DNA from: Hexactinellida sp. DTS-2022
Taxonomy: Eukaryota; Porifera; Hexactinellida
DNA length: 64,000 nt
Assembly (NCBI GenBank): GCA_028753945.1
Contig: JAPNXP010000004.1
Span: forward strand, 1,178,001-1,242,000
Direction of reading: 5' to 3'
Below are positions 23,052 through 34,580 of the stretch, piece by piece. Below the pieces are notes generated by a model. It saw only the letters and a list, made by a program, of their open reading frames with translations, made no database searches and was not told where the DNA came from. Positions within the stretch are counted from its first letter, which is position 1. Every line of letters begins with the position of its first letter. Position numbers and translations under genes: made by a program.

Positions 23052-24310
23052 ACAGGTGTAGCAGCCCAGATTAACCCCCCATCAGTATATATCCGGGTAT
23101 AATCTGTCCTAGGCCAGAATATACCCGGGAGTATATTCTGTCATAGGCCAGATTATACCCGGATATGAAGTGTGCTAGTCCAAAATATACCCCTCTCTTA
23201 TTGAGTATGCCTAATTTTCGGGACGGGACAGTAGTAGTCGGTTACCATATATGTAGTCAGTAGATGTCGGATATAAGCACGCCGGTTATAAGAACATATC
23301 GGATATAAGAACACTATGTTGGAAAACGGTTGCAACTTGCCATATACCGGTTATTATACCCTATATAAATTATGTCGGTTATAAGAACATGCCGGTTATA
23401 AGCACATCAAGTGCAGTTCCCGACGATGTGCTTATAACCGGCATCCACTGTATTTCGAATGACGATTGAACAAAAAACCCAACACAAGTTTATATTATGT
23501 GGTTTTAATTTTTATAACTAAATACCTACTAATTCATTGAAAAAAATTACAAATAATCGTGAATAGATTATAAACTATTCTTTTTGCCGAATAATCCATT
23601 ATTGATTGTTAAAACTACCAAGAGAACAAATATTTCATCAAATTCAACTTCTCTTCGGGTAAACTTCGCAAATAAACTATCCATATCGCGAATACCCAAA
23701 ATTTGCCAAAAAGTTAATAGTTCATGAATAATTCGTTATAGTATTCAAGAATTATTCAACTTAAGAGATGGGATATACGTTTATTTGTTTATATACGAAG
23801 AAATTTGATAGTAGAACAAAGTTGCATCGTATATTTGGAATGTTGCATACAAATTTGTTTTGCGATATTTAATGCGAATTGTTGAGTGTTCGATATTCAT
23901 TCAAAATTGTTGCACCTTGTAAGTTACAAATGTTGCATGCAACATTTATGCATACATATATAAGTTATCACACCACACGCACCACATTTTCGCCCATGAC
24001 ATAATGAGGCCAGGGAGTATATTCTGTCCTAGCCCAGATTATACCCAGATATATTCTGTCCTAGCCCAGATTATACCCAGGTATATTCTGTCCTAGCCCA
24101 GATTATATCCGGGTATATTCTGTCCTAGCCCAGATTATACCCCCATGGGAGTATAATCTGGGCTAGGGGGGTCTATTTTGGGCTAGACTACTTCATACCC
24201 GGGGGTATAATCTGTCCTAGGACAGAATAATCCGCGAATAATCTGGGCTAGGACAGATTATACCCGGGATTATTCGAGGACGGGGGTATAATCTGGGCTG
24301 TTACACCGGT
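23052..24310. mobile_element. nested inverted-repeat element with CCTAGCCCAGATTATACCC arrays
   Basis: The ends ACAGGTGTAGCAGCCCAGA and, inverted, ACCGGTGTAACAGCCCAGA form terminal repeats of about 28 bp. Subterminal regions are arrays of TATTCTGTCCTAGCCCAGA and GGTATAATCTGGGCTAG in both orientations (23075-23200 and 24010-24300). The middle is AT-rich. No target duplication was identified with confidence. Confidence 0.65.
23257..23452. mobile_element. TA-type MITE with GGTTATAAGCAC repeats
   Basis: The inverse of the right end reads TACAGTGGATGCCGGTTATAA, resembling Tc1/mariner-pogo termini. The left end is a mutated version (CAGTAGATGTCGG). The inside repeats CGGTTATAAGAACAT several times. 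It is nested in the element at 23052-24310. Confidence 0.6.
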
Positions 24311-24984
24311 TTGGCACTTAATTAGGTGCTGGGCGTATGGCTAGATTATCTGGTCCAGAAATGCTTGGATACACAACTGTTTGTGTACCGTTGCAATTTA
24401 CCTAATTAAAATAGTGCCGCATCATTGAATTATACTAATTATGTATTATGGCTAATACCTTTAGTGTTCCGAAAAATTTATATCTCCATAATAAAGTTGC
24501 CAGCCACGAAAATCCTAGATAACCCCCTGGATGTAGGGTATTCAAGTCTTTAACATACTTAATACTTAACGATGAAATTAAACTATTTAGTTTTAACCTA
24601 CTCACTTAAACCAATTACTAACTGAGTTCTGCAAATAGTTTTCTAGAGTACGTACTAACCGATTTAAAATACAAGTATATTTATTTACTTGGGAATAGAA
24701 TTTGGTACGTCTTATCAGAGGTACGTCATATCTGAGTACGTATTAACCGAATCATTTATAGTGGATCATGGATCAGATAGGAGGAAAATCGGCTAATAGA
24801 GTATGTAGCATCCGAAAGTACGTCTTAAGACTCTTAACCTACTTCATGCAGCTGCAGGAACAGTCAATTTGCTATCAATGATTTCGTGAGTGTGTAATTT
24901 GTCGGGACCTAGCATAATATTTCTAAAAACTCTGTTAAGTTAACTGAAAGATTTTAGAGCTTAAGTCCAGTATATCTATTATTA

Positions 24985-25312
24985 AAACTCGATTGTTATT
25001 TGTTTGTTTGTGTGTTTGTCCGGATTGTATTTAGGGAATCGAAACCGTATTTCTAATTAAGTTATAAACTAACTTCCAGATGTTATAATAGGTAACAAAT
25101 TAATTAAAATTCAAAATCAACCTACAAGTTAGCTTCCAACGGGTATTATTGGTAAACTAGTTAAAACTATGGAAAATGGTAGAAAGGCTTGTTATAACAT
25201 CAACTACCATTTTGCATGATAGCAAGGATGATGAGTAAGGCCGCATAGCGGCCGTTAACTTGAGGTGTGTAGCACCGATCCGTCGCAAAGCGACCGACAC
25301 CGAAGGGCTCGT
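24985..25312 (-). repeat. hairpin-cassette repeat in right foldback arm
   Basis: This inverted partner of 19738-20520 runs from CGATTGTTATTTGTTTG through GGCCGCATAGCGGCC to CCGTCGCAAAGCGACC and CCGAAGGGCTCG. It lacks the MITE. Confidence 0.8.
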
Positions 25313-26621
25313 CACCATTATGTGTTAAGTGCCCAGACTGTTTCTAGCTACACTCAGTTCTCTCTAAACGTCCACTTCTCTATTTGCCCATCTTAATTAG
25401 TTTCGATGTTATTTATGCTAACGTCCACATGGGCCCCCTAACTACAGATGGACTAGTAAAGACCAGATTTTATACGTATTACTTACGTACAGTTCATACT
25501 CCCTAATAGTTTATTGACTCTATATATTCTCGATTATATTTGCTTGTACTAATATACTTTAACTATAACGTATGTTAGTTTATTATGTATATTTGATGTT
25601 ACATAATTAAGGCTGAATTCTTCAATAGTCCATGTTCTCTAATAGTCTACCTGGATCCTTTTACCCACTGGTGGACAGGGCCAAATTAAGGCGGGGGCTG
25701 ATGGGGCTGCAGCCCCAGGCCCATAAATAGGCCCACCACTTTGTGCCATAGTAGTGCTATATAGTACCCGAAAGCTTAGTCAAGAGTTGGTCTTGGTTGG
25801 TCACTAGAAGCACCCGGTTTGATATGCAGGCTTCTAGTTTACCTATGGCAAATATTATCACGTTAATCAGGCCCTGCTGGGCTATTAGAGATAATATACT
25901 GTAATGATAACTAAGGTAATTGTCGTAAACACTAAACAGCATCAAATAATGATTTAGAGTGTCACTATGTTTATAACTAGACTCAGATAGCTGTTGGGAG
26001 TCGAACAAGGGGTCACTCGATAGGTTTAGGACAAATTTTGAGAAAGGAATGTTTTCGCATTCCTGAGACATTATTGCGTTGCTTGGGATAAACTATGGGC
26101 AAGTGACCCCTTAAACGACGGGGAATTTCATGTGGACAACGAATCTGGTCTTTAAAAGTAGTCCAGAGTTGAAAGTTGCCGTTCGGAGTAATACCGGCGA
26201 TTTAGTAGAGAGCCGCAATTTTAAAAGTCCAAGATAACATCGAAAATGTATCCGTTCGTCGTGGGTCCGCGGAAAATTTGATGCCGGGGTCATAAAGATT
26301 GCGTATAAAATTTTGGTGCTTTTGTCCAGCGTTTCCCGAAATCGATGTTAAGCGACCTGACTACTAGCTGTATTTTATAGTAAGCTATGGTCTATTCTAT
26401 TGCCTGTTTTTCTTTAGTATTATTTGGAATCGAGCTATCCTTATCGTGCAACTGAAATTTATTGAGTTATGAAGAATATATTTAATACACCTCAGAGATG
26501 TATAATTATAAATTATTAGTTTCAAGGCGTAGTAGCGGTCGTCAATTGAGGCGTAAAACGCCGAACTGTCGCAAAGCAACCGAGACCGGAGGGCTCGTAT
26601 ATTAAAAGCGCAATTGTTGTC

Positions 26622-26625
<4 letters not shown>

Positions 26626-26704
<79 letters not shown>
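26626..26704. repeat. (TG)n microsatellite, 79 bp
   Basis: This is uninterrupted TG from 26626 to 26704. It sits exactly between GCGCAATTGTTGTCTGTA and TTTGTCCAGAATTAATTGG. In sister repeats the same place holds short (CAAA) or (CA) runs, so this is an expanded internal microsatellite of the repeat family. Confidence 0.97.
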
Positions 26705-26707
<3 letters not shown>

Positions 26708-27720
26708 TCCAGAATTAATTGGAAAGACTACGAGTCACAGAATGCTGAAAATTTGTATACAGGTGTAATTTTGTACTGCGACAACGATTTATTGGTTTTC
26801 TAAACGAAATAAGGGGATTATGACATCATAAAATCACATATTTGGTTATAACTCTCAGTTTTTATCCGATTCTCCCACAATTTTAGATGGCAAGACAACA
26901 TGAAATGAGACACGCGTATACCGATTTATGGGATTGTGACATCACGTAAGCACTGATTTGGAATCAGCTCTTACAATTTTGATTCGATCGTCAAACAATT
27001 TTGTCACATTATAAAACAGAAGGTGTTGCATGTCTCTAGAATTTTTTATAATTTTCGCATTTAATCTACGCCAGGCCATAACAAAAATGTAACCTCCTAT
27101 TGCTGCTTCATTGCATATAGTATTGAGGTTTGATGATTTAATCTTCACATTATTTCCGAATTGCATACTTGATTAATCCAGTTTGACCTATATCACGTTT
27201 ATTTCTATTCGTGATATATTTAGCTTGTAAAAACGTCAATCACATAAGTATGCATAATATTACTATCAAAGTATTCAACTATTTACTATACCTATTTCTT
27301 CTGCATAATTAATGAAGTATTGATGATGCAGCGAATTAATAATAATCAAACAATTCACTATGCAGTAAATTATGGGTTAGTAAATAACATGAATTAATGA
27401 ATTAATTAGTTGCCATACTTGGGTCCTAAATAGCAGCATACTGAATTGAGTACGTGTAATTTACAAGTAACAAGTTTAATTTATTTAATATGAGTAATAT
27501 TTGAGAAGAGTAAGTCTGCGAAGCGGCCGGGAATTAATTGTGTTGCGTAGTGTCTAACACGAACGAACAAAAGTCGCGAAGCGACCGAAACCGAAGGGCT
27601 CGTATATACAAAATATACAGCTCTATTTGACGTATAATGTTTCCAATTTATTAGGGACAAACAGACTTACAACAATTGTGTCTTTAATTTACGAGTCCTT
27701 CGGTCTTGGTCGCAATATTT
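26705..27720 (-). repeat. copy of the TTTGTCCAGAATTAATTG repeat family
   Basis: This is the counterpart of 6765-7450 and, inverted, of 34730-35225. It ends with CGGCCGGGAATT, GTGTCTAACACGAACGAAC and GTCGCGAAGCGACCG near 27515-27585, the variant hairpin string. No gene. Confidence 0.6.
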
Positions 27721-27786
27721 AGTATGCGCACTTTATGGAATGCACATACAAAATTTATACTTTTTATCAATAACATTTTTTATCAG

Positions 27787-28092
27787 CTGATGGCACACTT
27801 CGCATGTATGGAAGCGGCAACGATGATGGAATACTTGAGATATATCACAGTGGTCGATGGGGCTCTGTATGTTGCAACCTTTGGGGCCCAGAAGAAAGTA
27901 TTGTTGCTTGTAGACAATTGGGGTTTACCAATTATGCCTCCTACATACCTTGGATTAGCATCATGAACGATTTTTGGCTTGATGACGTGTCATGTATTGG
28001 AGATGAATCATCTCTAGTCGATTGTGGTAATGATGGGTGGGGTGTAGACAATTGTGGAATTTCAGAGGGCCTCTATCTCAACTGCACAACAG
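27787..28092 (+). CDS. SRCR domain exon, unit 4 (odd cysteine)
   Basis: This 306-nt phase 1-1 exon follows the acceptor TTTTTTATCAG and is followed by donor G|GTAATA. It encodes an SRCR domain (GTLRMYGSGNDDG, FWLDDVSCIGDES, LVDCGNDGWG, DNCG, LNCT). It differs from the others in having SVCCNLWGPEES: a second cysteine directly after the first conserved one, giving seven. An odd number leaves one thiol unpaired within the domain, which could allow an inter-domain disulfide or indicate relaxed constraint. The GNST glycosylation site is replaced by IPWISIMNDFW. Its downstream intron parallels that of unit 1 up to about 28610. Confidence 0.9.
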
Positions 28093-28610
28093 GTAATATA
28101 TAGTTGACTGTTTTAATAAAGCACAGTAGTATCCAGGCTTGGAACTGATTACGAATCTACGATTACAACATTCCCTGTAATCGTAATCATAACATACCCA
28201 AGCTTTTTTTGAAGAATGTAATAATAATTGTGATCGTTTTCACTCACTAGTAATCACCTCAGATCTGGTTTAGTAACTTTTAGAGAAAAGTTGAGGTAGG
28301 CTTGGTCAGGTTCTTGGACCTAGAATTACTTTTGTGAGGGCTATTTTCTATTGTCTTAATGCAGATCGTCCTAAAAGGATCTACCAATCATGATCCTTAG
28401 CATACAAGTCCCCCGAATACCCGTCCCGAATGTAATCCTTGTTGGAATTATCAATTTATAGATGTGATTTGTTAGTTTATTTTAGAATTACGATATAATC
28501 ATTGCTCGAATAGTGACCTAAATTATTTATCATTTCTAAGCAAATTTTTAGCGATTATTTTGGGTTGTTTTACAGCCGTCCTCAAGAGGATATAGTATAC
28601 GTATATAAAT
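28093..28610. other. intron after unit 4, paralogous to 3678-4483
   Basis: Shared landmarks are AAAGCACAGTAGTATC, GAGGTAGGCTTGGTCAGG and TTTACAGCCGTCCTCAAGAGGATAT at the end. It carries no MITE at the site occupied in unit 1. No exon recognised. Confidence 0.7.
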
Positions 28611-28620
28611 ATATAATTTT

Positions 28621-28772
28621 TGCTGTGCCGACTATACTATAGTATAGTGGCCCAGTATTGAAATCACTGCCTTGGATGTTTTTACTGTGCCGACTATACT
28701 ATAGTATATGTATTGAAATGACTGACTTGGTTAGTTATTAGTGTGCCTCTATTATATAGTATAGTGGCCCAG
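28621..28772. repeat. tandem units with ACTATACTATAGTATAGT palindrome
   Basis: Three units of about 58-65 bp each carry GCCGACTATACTATAGTATAGTGG-like palindromes and CCCAGTATTGAAATCACTG. Further copies are at 29486-29580, 30550-30665, 33085-33155 and 47035-47075. Confidence 0.8.
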
Positions 28773-28790
28773 TACTAATCTGACAACTTT

Positions 28791-29448
28791 CAGTGGCGTA
28801 TCCAGGGGAGGGGGATTTGGGTGTTCAACACCCCCCCCATAACTGGTTTCCAAAAGGTATATGTTGTTATTTGTTATTTGGTGCAACTGCACCAGGGGTT
28901 TATCTAGGTGCCGGACAGGCACCTATAGGTGCCATTCCAGCATCGGCCGAGGACCCAGGGTGCCTGCATTTTAATTCGATTTAGGTGCCATGTCGGCACT
29001 TAATTTAGGTGCCGGGTTGGCACTTAATTCGATGCTGTGTGTCTGGCCAGAAATTCTGCATAAACAAATTTACCTCCTTCAAGTATTGCCGCATCATTGA
29101 ATTATACCGATCATGTATTATGGCTAACACCTTTTGTGTGCCTTAAAAAAAATTACCTCTATAATAAAGAACTCCTGCATGAACAGTGTTAATTAACTTA
29201 ATTTTGGGTGCCGGCCAGATTTTCTATGCTTCAAAAAGTGCCAGTCCAAAAATAGCTGGATAAAGCCCTGAACTGCACAATATTACACTCCTCCTATTAT
29301 GTGACAAGAATAGCTGTACATCGATGTTTGAGCGTCTAAGATTCAAATAAATTTCTGGGGGGCAAGGCGACCAGCCTCCTCTCCTTACCTTCTCTCGCTA
29401 AGCTCGCTCCAGAACACCCCCCTCACGATAATCCTGGGTACGCCACTG
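28791..29448. mobile_element. hAT-like element with CAGTGGCGTAYCCAGG ends
   Basis: Left end CAGTGGCGTATCCAGG and right end inverted CAGTGGCGTACCCAGG. Flanks share only ACTTT, so the duplication is eroded. A second element (28893-29270) is inserted inside. Confidence 0.7.
28893..29270. mobile_element. nested hAT-like MITE, 378 bp
   Basis: Begins CAGGGGTTTATCTAGG and ends GGATAAAGCCCTG. The 8-bp duplication AACTGCAC is at 28885-28892 and 29271-29278. It is a short relative of 22958-24529 and contains GGTGCCGG/GGCACTTAATT words. Confidence 0.9.
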
Positions 29449-29608
29449 ACTTTGGTATATTATTATAATTATTATTATTATAACTCTGCCGACTATACTA
29501 TAGTATAGTGGTCCAGTTCTAATCTCACTGCCTTTATTTTACTGCACCGACTATATTTTAGTATAGTGGCCCAGTATTGAAATCACTGCATTTATTATTA
29601 TATATTAA

Positions 29609-30520
29609 GAGCCCTTCAGTCTCGGTCGCTTTGCGATGGATCGATATTACGCACCTCAAGTTAACGGCCGCTTTTCGGCCTTACTCCTCACCCTGTCTGC
29701 CATGGAAAATGGTAGAAAGAGACGTTATATACATCCCTTTATAAGTTTTCCATAGTTTTAACTTGTTTCCATGTTAAAAATTAATAAACGCGAAATTCGT
29801 GTTCAGAATACTTGTTTACCTATAATACCCGTTGAAAGCTAACTTCTAGGTTGATTTTGAATTTCATTAATTTGTTTACTTATTTTGTGTAAACAACAAC
29901 AATAAATATTCATATTAGAAATTTAGAAATGCAAAATTCAGAGTTGTGGATTTGATTGATATTTCATTCAAATCAAATCAAATCCAATCAAATCAAATCC
30001 ATCCAACTCAAATCCAAATCAAATTCAATCCAAATCAAATCCATCCAAATCAAATCAAATCAAATACAAATCAGATCCATCCAAATCCAATCCAAATCAA
30101 ATCCATCCAAATCAAATCCAAATCAAATCCAAATCAAATCCACTAAATCAAATCCAAATACTACAGAGATAATTAATTGAGATGCGTACTTAGTTAGATA
30201 TAATTTAATATAATATGTACTACTGTATTATACAGATATGTATTCACGTTAATACGAACGCCAGCCAACAAAATCTGTTCGAATTACCCAAAATTCGGAT
30301 TTAGGAATCTACTGTTAGTGTAATATCATCAATATCATATGTATTACATATTGTATAGTACGTAAATTAAATTTTAAAATTGATTTGACTAAAACATTAA
30401 ATCAAATCCAAATCAAATCAAATAATATTCAATTAAATCCAAATCAAATCAAATCCACAACTCTGGAAAAACTCGTGTTCAGCATACTTGTTTACCTATA
30501 ATACCCGTTGAAAGCAAACT
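29609..30520 (+). repeat. hairpin-cassette repeat, interrupted
   Basis: GAGCCCTTCAG, GGTCGCTTTGCGATGG and GGCCGCTTTTCGGCC lead into the family body. The insertion 29939-30465 interrupts it at the GCGAAATTCGTG site, after which the body resumes (CTCGTGTTCAGCATACTTG). Confidence 0.75.
29939..30465. mobile_element. hAT-like element, 527 bp, AAATCAAATCC arrays
   Basis: Ends CAGAGTTGTGGATTTGATT and the exact inverse. Flanking 8-mers GCAAAATT and GAAAAACT are probably eroded duplications of the family sequence. Subterminal arrays of AAATCAAATCC-type words fill 29965-30165 and 30395-30455. The long frames here are artefacts of this array. Confidence 0.8.
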
Positions 30521-30720
30521 TCTAGGTTTATTTTCAATTTGGTAAATTATTACTGTGCCGACTATACTATAGTATAGTGGCCCAGTTCTAATCTTAGTGC
30601 TTTGGTAAATTATTACTGTGCCGACTATATTATAGTATAGTGGCCCAGTATTGGTCTTAGTGCTTTGGTTATTATTCTTCCGTAGCTCATCCACTGAACA
30701 GAGTTTAATTAACTAAGAAC

Positions 30721-31339
30721 CCAAAATTTCAGGATATGTGTCTCATCGGTTACAGATGTGCACCTGGGGTCACGATTTTTGATTAAAAAATTTTGACACA
30801 TTTTTGCACCTGTTTAATATTTAAACAGGAACAATAAATAGTACCCGAATATTCAATTTACATGCATTCGATACAGAATTAAATTCTACTCCTTTTCACA
30901 GTGCACGAACTTTCAAATTGGGTTTCGTTTGTGCCACAATTGAGTTGCAAATTCCCTTTGTTTACTAACACTTCAGTTCAAATGAAAGTGTTAATTATAA
31001 TTCTATTGTTTGAACTTGTAATAATTCTATTGATTCAACTTGTGAGAACGAATAGGCTTCTATTTTCTAATTGAAAACTAAGATTTTACATTCCTTAACA
31101 ACGACAGATTAGGTGATTATATCTACTGCACTGTTGCCCTATAAATATACTGACGTAATTAATTATAATTAATTAAGTCAGTTTATTACTTATATAGAGC
31201 TTCCAATTTGTTGGTTTATTAGGGGATAATTATCGAGTGTGTGCGGAATTGAAATTTGATAGCCAAATTAATTAATTAATTATTTATGACAAAAAAATTT
31301 AACTTAATAATTGTACGTTGACATTGAAATTGGTGTTGT
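30721..31339. other. gene-free repeat-derived sequence
   Basis: GGTTACAGATGTGCACCTGGGGTCACGATTT at about 30750 recurs at 33588 and, inverted, at about 61640. The rest is AT-rich with no recognised feature. Confidence 0.5.
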
Positions 31340-31870
31340 ATTATAAACTAGCGCGCTTCGCTTGCTAGGTCGCTTCGTGGCAGAATACAACCACACACCA
31401 ACCGCTTCGCGGTTGGTGTGTAGTTTATACACCTCTAACATTGACTATAAAGCGTAAATAGGCCTAAATAGTCAAATTTAACAATGTGAAATTTTAATGA
31501 TTACGTCATCACGCGATAATGAGTAAGCATATTGGTGGTCTGGTGTGACCAACGTGTCCGCATCATTAATGTACATGTTCTATTAAATTTTCAGATTTTA
31601 TCTCTTAGAGGGCGCGAATTATGTACGATTAGTTAATTTTCAGGGTTCTCGAAATGTGACAATGACGTCATAACTCTTCGAGGTGTGAGAAAATTTGAGT
31701 GGAAACCTCAACTTGTTGGCGGGTGCCAAAGGTTACCCCTATATGCCAAAAATCACATTCGGAAACCGTCCACTTTCTTCAATCAACTCGTAACATACAA
31801 ACAAATATATACACATACATGTATATATACACCCACTTTGGCTTGTGTTTTAATAGTATAGATAGTATAA
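31340..31870. repeat. second copy of the CCAACCGCTTCGCGGTTGG repeat
   Basis: Matches 5395-5840. The hairpin is CACACCAACCGCTTCGCGG and its complement near 31392-31421. The tail ends with ATATATACACCCAC and TTTTAATAGTATAGATAG. In a third copy this tail carries the 10665-11033 palindrome. Confidence 0.8.
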
Positions 31871-32230
31871 TTATTATTTATACTAATTAATAAACAAAAT
31901 AGAAACAAACTTCCAATTTATCAATTGATCCTTATGCCACGTAACACCTCTACAAATGGGTCCTGATACCTTGAGGTGATGATGACATCGTCAAAAATGT
32001 GTTTTTACAATTTTGTGAATTCTATATTTCGAATGGGTTGGTTTGGTGTTGGGTGATCACCCAACACGTACATAAAAATGCTGACTGATCACTTAATATA
32101 TTCTACTGAAACTTGAATATCTTTGAAATGAAGTGAGCTAAAACGAAACTTCCAACTCACTAAGGGTTTTGAAACACCTTCTGAAATAATTTAACACTTT
32201 CATAGTGATGATGACATGGCGAAAAAAAAA

Positions 32231-32356
32231 TACAAAATTGCAGCTGTGCCGACAGCATGTTCCTAAGGGGGCACTATCCATTAACGAGCCAGTAGCCACC
32301 AAAATATAGTGCCTACAAGAGGAAATGCGTCGGCACAGCTGCAATTTTGGATTTCT
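32231..32356. repeat. palindrome-family repeat
   Basis: Arms ACAAAATTGCAGCTGTGCCGAC and GTCGGCACAGCTGCAATTTTGG surround a loop with a small insertion around ATTAACGAGCCAGTAGC. The same long flanks are found at 10008 (CCTGGCC, CACCTG..TACGATTTTTGATT). Confidence 0.8.
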
Positions 32357-32439
32357 TCTCCTTTGACGGTGCCCTGGCCAGAGCTCTATAGTTAAAGAGC
32401 TGTAACTTGGCATGTAGGTGCGAAGTGACCGTTTAATTT

Positions 32440-33084
32440 GCACCTGTAGTTACGATTTTTGATTAAATAATTTTAACACCTATTTAATCTAATTATAGCT
32501 CATAACATTAAATAATTAATAGTGAACTTGATAAAATTTACATATTTGGATAGATAATTAATTTCTATACCTTTTGAAAAGCCACAAATGTTCAATTTGG
32601 CCTAGGTTTGTGCCATAATTGGGGTGCCATACTCCTCTATTTACTCACACTTAATTCAGTAAAACTGTTGAATCAATTTACATTGTTTCTTCTCTATTGT
32701 TTCAACTAGTAATAAATACGTATATGGTTTAAAATATTACTCTATTGATTCAACATGCGATAATTATATTGATTCAACTTGTGAACCACTTCTATTTAAT
32801 TATTATAGTGTTAATATAAATGGAATAAATAAAATATAATTAAATAAAGCAACATTTTACGATGTAATTAAATTAACTGTGGATAATATTGCCGAAACAA
32901 TTAACTAATTAGATATAGAATAATTCTTTATTTATGTATATGTTAAGTCGATTTTGTCAAATGTTGATTTTACAAAATCAACATGAACTAACGGAACTAA
33001 AACAAGTGTTCGACTTTGGCTATATTACTCGGATAAGCCTTAGTTTTATTTTATTTTGCTCAGAATTCGCTTCATACAAGTAGT
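32440..33084. other. flank of the palindrome-family repeat, no gene
   Basis: AT-rich sequence shared with 10210-10530 up to about 32800. Beyond that nothing is recognised except a short inverted pair TTGATTTTACAAAATCAAC near 32962. Confidence 0.45.
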
Positions 33085-33269
33085 ATAGTGGCCCAGTATT
33101 GAAATCACTGCCTTGAATTTGTACTGTGCCGACTATACTATAGTGGCCCAGTTCTAATCTTAGTGCTTTGGTTATTATTAATTTATTATTAGTCCGTAGA
33201 TTGTCCACAGAACAGAGTTTTATTACTAAGAACTGAAATTTTCAGGATAGGTGTCTCATGGGTTACAGA

Positions 33270-33578
33270 CATAGGCGTCATTAATGGGGGGGCAGGGGGG
33301 GCAGGCCCCCCTAGTTTTTAAAACTGGGGGGGCCGAGTATGCCAGGCCCCCCCAGTTTATTAAACCTCGATGTTTCATAGATTTAATATTTTTTACAATG
33401 AATGCGACTATGCATTCTACAGATTCATTCGCAAGGTGTTACAAAAACAAATTGTTAATTTATTATTAATTGTGTAATGAATATTAATAATGAAATAATA
33501 TTAATAAAGAGGTATAGAGATAAACTTTTTTGGCCCCCCCCCAGATTTTGAAAGGATACCAAAATAGCGACGCCTATG
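33270..33578. mobile_element. hAT-like MITE, 309 bp
   Basis: Ends CATAGGCGTC and inverse GACGCCTATG. The 8-bp duplication GTTACAGA is at 33262-33269 and 33579-33586. Empty sister sites are at about 30750 and, inverted, about 61650. Confidence 0.92.
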
Positions 33579-33962
33579 GTTACAGATGTGCACCTGGGGT
33601 CACGATTTATTAATTTCGACTTGGGAAAATTTTTAACGGGACTTTCAGCTTTTTTTGTCCCATAAGAAAATAAATGCAATAACAAGAAAAAATTTAGAAT
33701 CATTATTATTAGAAAAGTATTTTGCAACTGATAGCTCTTCACGATTTTTAAAAACTGTCCTCATTTTCCTGATAATTAGGCTTAAAGTTGCCACAATATA
33801 CCCTTAACTTTATAAAATCGTTAATTCATTAATATTCAATTATGCAATTATTTCGTGGTTTCGATGAAGAACTACTATTTATGAATAATTCAATTAGATT
33901 CAGTCTTATTTCGATTCAAGTTATTGTTGATATCATAATTACAATAGAGAATTCTAGTATAC

Positions 33963-34547
33963 GATCCCTTCGGTCTCGGTCGCTTTGCGACGGATCGGTG
34001 CTACGCACCTCAAGTTAACGGCCGCTATGCGGCCTTACTCCTCACCCTTTCTACCATGGAAAATGGCAGAAAGGGATTATAGCATTATATACATCCTTTA
34101 GAAAATTTCCATAGTTTTAACTTGTTTTTCATTTATATATTTATAAATGCGAAATTCGTGTTCAGCATCCTTGTTTACCTATAATACCCGTTGAAAGCTA
34201 ACTTCTGGTTTAATTTTGAATTTATTAATTTATTACCTTTTTCTGTAAACAACAACAACAAATATTCATATTATAAATTTATAAACGTGAAATTCGATTT
34301 CAACATACTTGTTTACCTATAATACCCGGTGAAAGCTAACTTCTGGGTTGATTTTGAATTTTCACTAATTTGTTTACCTATTTTGTGTAAACAACAACAA
34401 CAAATATTCATATTATATATTTATAAATGCGAAATTCGTGTTCAGCATACTTGTTTACCTATTATAACATTTGACAGTTAGTTTATATCTCATATATAAA
34501 TGCGGTTTCTATCCCCCCGTCACTTTAATACAATCCGGACAAACACA

Positions 34548-34580
<33 letters not shown>

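Larger units (their letters stand above)
22958..24529. mobile_element. hAT-like element, 1572 bp, with nested insertions
   Basis: Left end TAGGGGTTTATCTAGG and right end inverted CAGGGGGTTATCTAGG. The 8-bp duplication GATGTAGG is at 22950-22957 and 24530-24537. The left foldback arm near 20885-20900 is uninserted. A short relative with the same termini is at 28893-29270. Most of the length is a second element at about 23052-24310. Confidence 0.88.
14340..26100. repeat. large interrupted inverted repeat (foldback structure)
   Basis: The left arm (about 14340-21165) and right arm (about 21524-26100) are inverted copies around an AT-rich spacer at about 21166-21523. Inner landmarks are AAGCTGTTTAGGCGCCATTTAAT and GTCATCATTAAATGGCACC. 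Removing insertions (gypsy, 14607-14751 and 19781-19979 on the left; 21738-22899, 22958-24529 and roughly 25675-25875 on the right) leaves arms of about 1.6-1.75 kb. No transposase is recognised. Confidence 0.75.

Noticed and set aside
25675..25875. Possible hAT insertion with CAGGGCCAAATTAAGG and GGCCCTG ends in the right foldback arm
   Set aside because: Ends look right, but no convincing target duplication could be matched, so it is mentioned only as an interruption of the arm.
29946..30180. Two overlapping open frames rich in Asn, Gln, Ile and Ser
   Set aside because: They are translations of AAATCAAATCC repeats inside a MITE.
33963..34066. Hairpin string as a tRNA, rRNA or hammerhead ribozyme
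   Set aside because: No cloverleaf, no rRNA-like region and no conserved hammerhead core (CTGANGA and GAAA) could be found.
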